Origin: Nocardia spumae
GTDB taxonomy: Bacteria; Actinomycetota; Actinomycetes; Mycobacteriales; Mycobacteriaceae
Reading direction: 5' to 3'
Assembly (NCBI RefSeq): GCF_020733635.1
Contig: NZ_JAJFZL010000001.1
Location: 2,480,001-2,544,000 of the forward strand
DNA: 64,000 nucleotides
Positions 60,527-64,000 of this stretch are shown one piece after another; within the stretch, counting starts at the first letter, position 1; each line of letters opens with the position of its first letter. Both the position numbers and the translations under genes were made by a program. The notes under the pieces were generated by a model. The model saw nothing but the letters and a program-made list of their open reading frames with translations, did not search any database and was not told the DNA's origin.

Positions 60527-61642
60527 ATGAAGATTCGTGGTGCTGTGCTGGAGCGGATCGGGGACCCGGTTCCCTACGCGGACTCGACGCCGATCGTGGT
60601 CGAGGAGCTGGAATTGGGGGAACCCGGCCCGGGTGAGCTGCTCGTCCGGATCGAGGCGGCGGGGCTGTGCCATTCGGATCTGTCGGTGGTGGACGGCAAC
60701 CGGGTACGGCCGCTGCCGATGCTGCTGGGCCACGAGGCGGCCGGGCGCATCGAACAACTCGGTCCGGGCGACAGCGATCTGCGCCTCGGCCAGCGCGTGG
60801 TGATGACCTTCCTGCCCCGCTGCGGACAGTGCGAGGGCTGTGCCACCGACGGTCGCACCCCCTGCGTACCCGGCAGCGTCGCCAACAACGGCGGTGAACT
60901 GCTCGGCGGCGGGCGCCGGCTGGCCCGTGGCGACGGTCCGGTACATCACCATCTCGGGGTTTCCGGTTTCGCCACGCACGCGGTGGTGGATCGGCGCTCG
61001 GTCGTCCCGGTCGACGACGACGTACCGCCCGAAGTGGCCGCCGTCCTCGGCTGCGCGGTCCTGACCGGGGGCGGCGCGCTGCTGAACTCGGCGCGGCCCG
61101 GTGTGGGTGATCGCATCATGGTGGTCGGACTGGGCGGAGTCGGCATGGCGGCGGTGCTGGTCGCCGCCTCGCTGCGGGAAAACCTCGGCGGCGAGGTGAT
61201 CGCGGTCGACACCCTGCCGGAGAAGTTGACACTGGCCCGCGAGCTCGGCGCCACCCAGGTCTACACCCCGGCCGAGCTGACCGATCAGGGGATCGTCGCC
61301 GAGATCGTGGTCGAAGCGGCGGGAAACGTGCGCGCGTTCGAGACGGCGGTGGCCGCGACCGCGCCCGGCGGTACGACGGTCACCGTCGGCCTGCCCAACC
61401 CCGAAGCGCGAGCGAGTATTTCGCCGCTGGGGCTGGTGGCCCAAGGGCGCTCGATCGTCGGCAGCTACCTCGGCTCCGCGGTGCCGGCCCGCGATATCCC
61501 CGAATACGTGGCGATGTGGCGTGCGGGCCGGCTGCCGGTCGAGCGCCTGGTGTCGGCGCGGATCCGGCTCGACGACATCAACCACGCGATGGACGAACTC
61601 GCCGCCGGGCACGGACTGCGGCAGGTGATCATCTTCGACTGA
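60527..61642 (+). CDS. Zinc-dependent alcohol dehydrogenase, class III-like MDR family
   Basis: 371 residues. The catalytic zinc ligands are in AAGLCHSDLSVVDG and LLGHEAAGRIEQLG; the structural zinc lobe keeps four Cys in PRCGQCEGCATDGRTPC; the Rossmann motif is MVVGLGGVGMAAVLVAA. This matches the class III/NDMA-dependent-like branch of actinobacterial alcohol dehydrogenases, which may use NAD(P) or mycofactocin-type electron acceptors; no mycofactocin gene is in view. The substrate is unknown. ATG 60527 follows a -10 at 7 nt. It is upstream of dapB but separated by a repeat. Confidence 0.85.
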   Translation: MKIRGAVLERIGDPVPYADSTPIVVEELELGEPGPGELLVRIEAAGLCHSDLSVVDGNRVRPLPMLLGHEAAGRIEQLGPGDSDLRLGQRVVMTFLPRCGQCEGCATDGRTPCVPGSVANNGGELLGGGRRLARGDGPVHHHLGVSGFATHAVVDRRSVVPVDDDVPPEVAAVLGCAVLTGGGALLNSARPGVGDRIMVVGLGGVGMAAVLVAASLRENLGGEVIAVDTLPEKLTLARELGATQVYTPAELTDQGIVAEIVVEAAGNVRAFETAVAATAPGGTTVTVGLPNPEARASISPLGLVAQGRSIVGSYLGSAVPARDIPEYVAMWRAGRLPVERLVSARIRLDDINHAMDELAAGHGLRQVIIFD

Positions 61643-61719
61643 GCGGCCCGGCGGGTGACGCATCCGACTTCCGGGCGACCGGCGTGGCGGCCGGCCCGGG
61701 ACGGACCGATAGGCTCTGA

Positions 61720-62559
<840 letters not shown>

Positions 62560-62596
62560 GCGAGCGCGCGGGGGCGAGCGCCGGCGAGGTGCGGTC

Positions 62597-63091
62597 GTGA
62601 GCGGCTCCGAGCGCGACAGCGGGCGGCAGGTCGTCCGCATCGTCGGGTTCATCGTCTTCCTGGTCGTCGCCCTGGCCTTCTACTTCCTGCTGCTGGGCCG
62701 GATCTCGATCGACCTGATGGGCTCCGGGAATCCGGCCGCGATCGCCATGGGGGTCGGCGTCCTGATCCTGCCGATCCTCGGTGTCTGGGTGGTGGCGACC
62801 AGTATTCGCGCCGCCCTCGCCCACCAGCATCTGGCCCGCCGCATCCACGACGAGGGCCTCGAACTCGACACCTCCGATCTGCCGCACCGACCTTCCGGCC
62901 GGCTGGAGAAGTCCGCCGCCGACGAACTGTTCGAGCGGGTCAAGAAGGAATACGAAGCCGACCCGGACAACTGGCGCACCAATTACCGGGCTGCCCGCGC
63001 CTACGACTACGCCGGCGATCGCGGCCGGGCGCGCGAGACCATGCGGCGCGCGGTGGCGCTGGAGCGCGCCGAACGCGACGCGCGATCCTGA
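62597..63091 (+). CDS. Small membrane protein downstream of dapB
   Basis: 164 residues. Two membrane helices lie at about 13-37 (VRIVGFIVFLVVALAFYFLLLG) and 50-75 (AIAMGVGVLILPILGVWVVATSI). The cytosolic C-terminal half, with ELFERVKKEYEADPDNWRTNYRAARAYDYAGDRGRARETMRRAV, looks like one tetratricopeptide-like helix pair. M. tuberculosis has a similar protein next to dapB (Rv2772c, from memory). No function is known. The GTG start fits the first hydrophobic segment; the upstream in-frame codons overlap dapB in another frame. Confidence 0.75.
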   Translation: MSGSERDSGRQVVRIVGFIVFLVVALAFYFLLLGRISIDLMGSGNPAAIAMGVGVLILPILGVWVVATSIRAALAHQHLARRIHDEGLELDTSDLPHRPSGRLEKSAADELFERVKKEYEADPDNWRTNYRAARAYDYAGDRGRARETMRRAVALERAERDARS

Positions 63092-63112
63092 ACAACGGAC
63101 GGATCCGGCCGG

Positions 63113-64000
63113 TCAGGGGAACTCGAGCACGATGCGCCCTCGCACACCTCCGGCCTCGAGGACTTCATGGGCACGTGCCGCCTGTTCGGCCGGCACGGTG
63201 CGGGCCACCCGGAGGGTGAGCGCGCCCTCGGACGCCAGGCGGCTCAGCTCACCGAGCGCGTGCGGATCGTCGAGGTGGTCGGCGACCATCACGAGGTGGA
63301 CCGAGATATCACGCTCCGGCGTGACGCCGCCGCCCAGGGCCGCGGGCCGCAGGATGACGAACGACCCGCCGTCACGGACGGCCGGGAGCACCGCTTGGCC
63401 CTGCAGTGCGGTGTCGATCAGCGCGTCGACACCGTCGGGGACGTGTGCGCGGATGTGCCGGGCGAGGTCGTCGCCGCGGGGGAGCACGATATCGGCGCCG
63501 AAGTCGCGGACCATCTGCTCATCGGACGGTTTCGCATCGGCGATGACGGTGTAGCCACGCGTTTTCGCCAACTCGATCACGTAACCGCCGACCGCGCCGG
63601 CCGCACCCGTCACCGCGATCGTCCGGCCGGATCGCGGCCCGAGCGCGTCCAGGGCGAACCAGGCGGTGAGGCCGTTCATCGGAAGTGTTGCGGCGGAGGC
63701 GAAGTCGCTGCCCTCCGGCATGCGAGCCACCTGGCCCGCAGGCACCACGATCTTGTCGGCGTAGGCCCCGCCCCCGGCGAGCACCGGCAGTGTGACCGCG
63801 ACGACCCGGTCTCCGCTGCGCCAGCCCGTCGCGGGATCCGCCTCGTCGACGATTCCCGCGGCATCCCATCCGGGCACATAGGGCGGCGCCACCGCTCGGT
63901 AGCGGTCGTGTGCCATGCCCGACCGCGTCACGGTGTCGGACGGGTTCACCGCCGCGGCCACGACCTTGATCCGCACGTCACCCGCCCCCGCATGCGGTTC
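63113..64000 (-). CDS. Quinone-oxidoreductase-like MDR dehydrogenase (5' end outside window)
   Basis: The frame stays open to the window edge; the in-window part ends with 296 codons including the stop. The first residues read EPHAGAGDVRIKVVAAAVNPSD, the conserved beginning of the GroES-like domain, so only some 20-25 residues are missing and the GTG at 63976 is not the real start. VPGWDAAGIV, VTGAAGAVGGYVIELAKTRGY and RGRIVLEFP place it in the zinc-free NADPH:quinone reductase/enone reductase group. It is convergent with the small membrane protein gene. Confidence 0.85.
   Translation of the reverse strand, partial: EPHAGAGDVRIKVVAAAVNPSDTVTRSGMAHDRYRAVAPPYVPGWDAAGIVDEADPATGWRSGDRVVAVTLPVLAGGGAYADKIVVPAGQVARMPEGSDFASAATLPMNGLTAWFALDALGPRSGRTIAVTGAAGAVGGYVIELAKTRGYTVIADAKPSDEQMVRDFGADIVLPRGDDLARHIRAHVPDGVDALIDTALQGQAVLPAVRDGGSFVILRPAALGGGVTPERDISVHLVMVADHLDDPHALGELSRLASEGALTLRVARTVPAEQAARAHEVLEAGGVRGRIVLEFP

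Overview
The window is high-GC actinobacterial chromosome. Gene order, many GTG/TTG starts, frequent leaderless promoters and Mycobacteriales-type genes (MetAP1c-type map, pptT, mqo, EfpA-type exporter, LGFP protein, PPOX/F420 enzyme) point to Nocardia or a close relative. From memory of the M. tuberculosis map, the backbone follows the mapB-mqo-Mg chelatase-cobO-cobB-cysG-efpA-proS-rimP-nusA-infB-rbfA-nrnA-dinF-pptT-truB-sirR-ribF-rpsO-pnp-pepR-dapB stretch. The species is inferred, not proven.

Layout. 1-5.1 kb: end of a TetR-type regulator, DUF4254 gene, map, cobQ and two alpha/beta-hydrolase-fold genes. 5.2-12.9 kb: mqo, an ElaA-type acetyltransferase, an EI24 membrane protein, then the cobalamin cluster (fused ChlI/ChlD chelatase, cobO, cobB, a CobE/CbiG-C-like gene). 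12.9-19.7 kb: accessory genes, namely a secreted Ig-like protein, an operon of an aminoglycoside-phosphotransferase-like protein with an unknown partner under a KstR-like site, a DoxX-like membrane protein, a secreted hydrolase, a PPOX enzyme and an LGFP protein. 19.7-25.8 kb: cysG/cobA, an EfpA-type exporter, an ankyrin protein, a membrane-anchored solute-binding fusion protein and yaaA. 25.9-40.5 kb: translation and RNA core (proS, two small helical proteins, rimP-nusA-ylxR-infB, DUF503, rbfA, DHH phosphoesterase, MATE transporter, metallophosphoesterase, pptT, truB).

40.5-49.6 kb is an accessory catabolic island set into this backbone. It has a GntR/FCD regulator, two tandem maleate-isomerase-like proteins, a D-2-hydroxyacid dehydrogenase, an amidase, a DUF3830 protein, a class III aminotransferase, a succinate-semialdehyde-type dehydrogenase and a tartrate/D-malate-type dehydrogenase. 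They form two divergent gene pairs, and both divergent promoter regions carry the same 15-bp sequence with an ATTGT-N2-ACAAT palindrome. I read this as one self-contained regulon for an unidentified amide- and amine-containing acid; it is the best candidate here for an undescribed system.

49.7-64 kb: DtxR/MntR-type regulator, a 79-bp tandem-repeat array, ribF, a hydrolase, rpsO, pnp, an M16 protease, an ArsR/MFS pair, a pentapeptide-repeat membrane protein, an alcohol dehydrogenase, dapB, a small membrane protein and the 3' part of a quinone-oxidoreductase-like gene running off the end. I saw no rRNA, tRNA, CRISPR array, insertion sequence or prophage gene.
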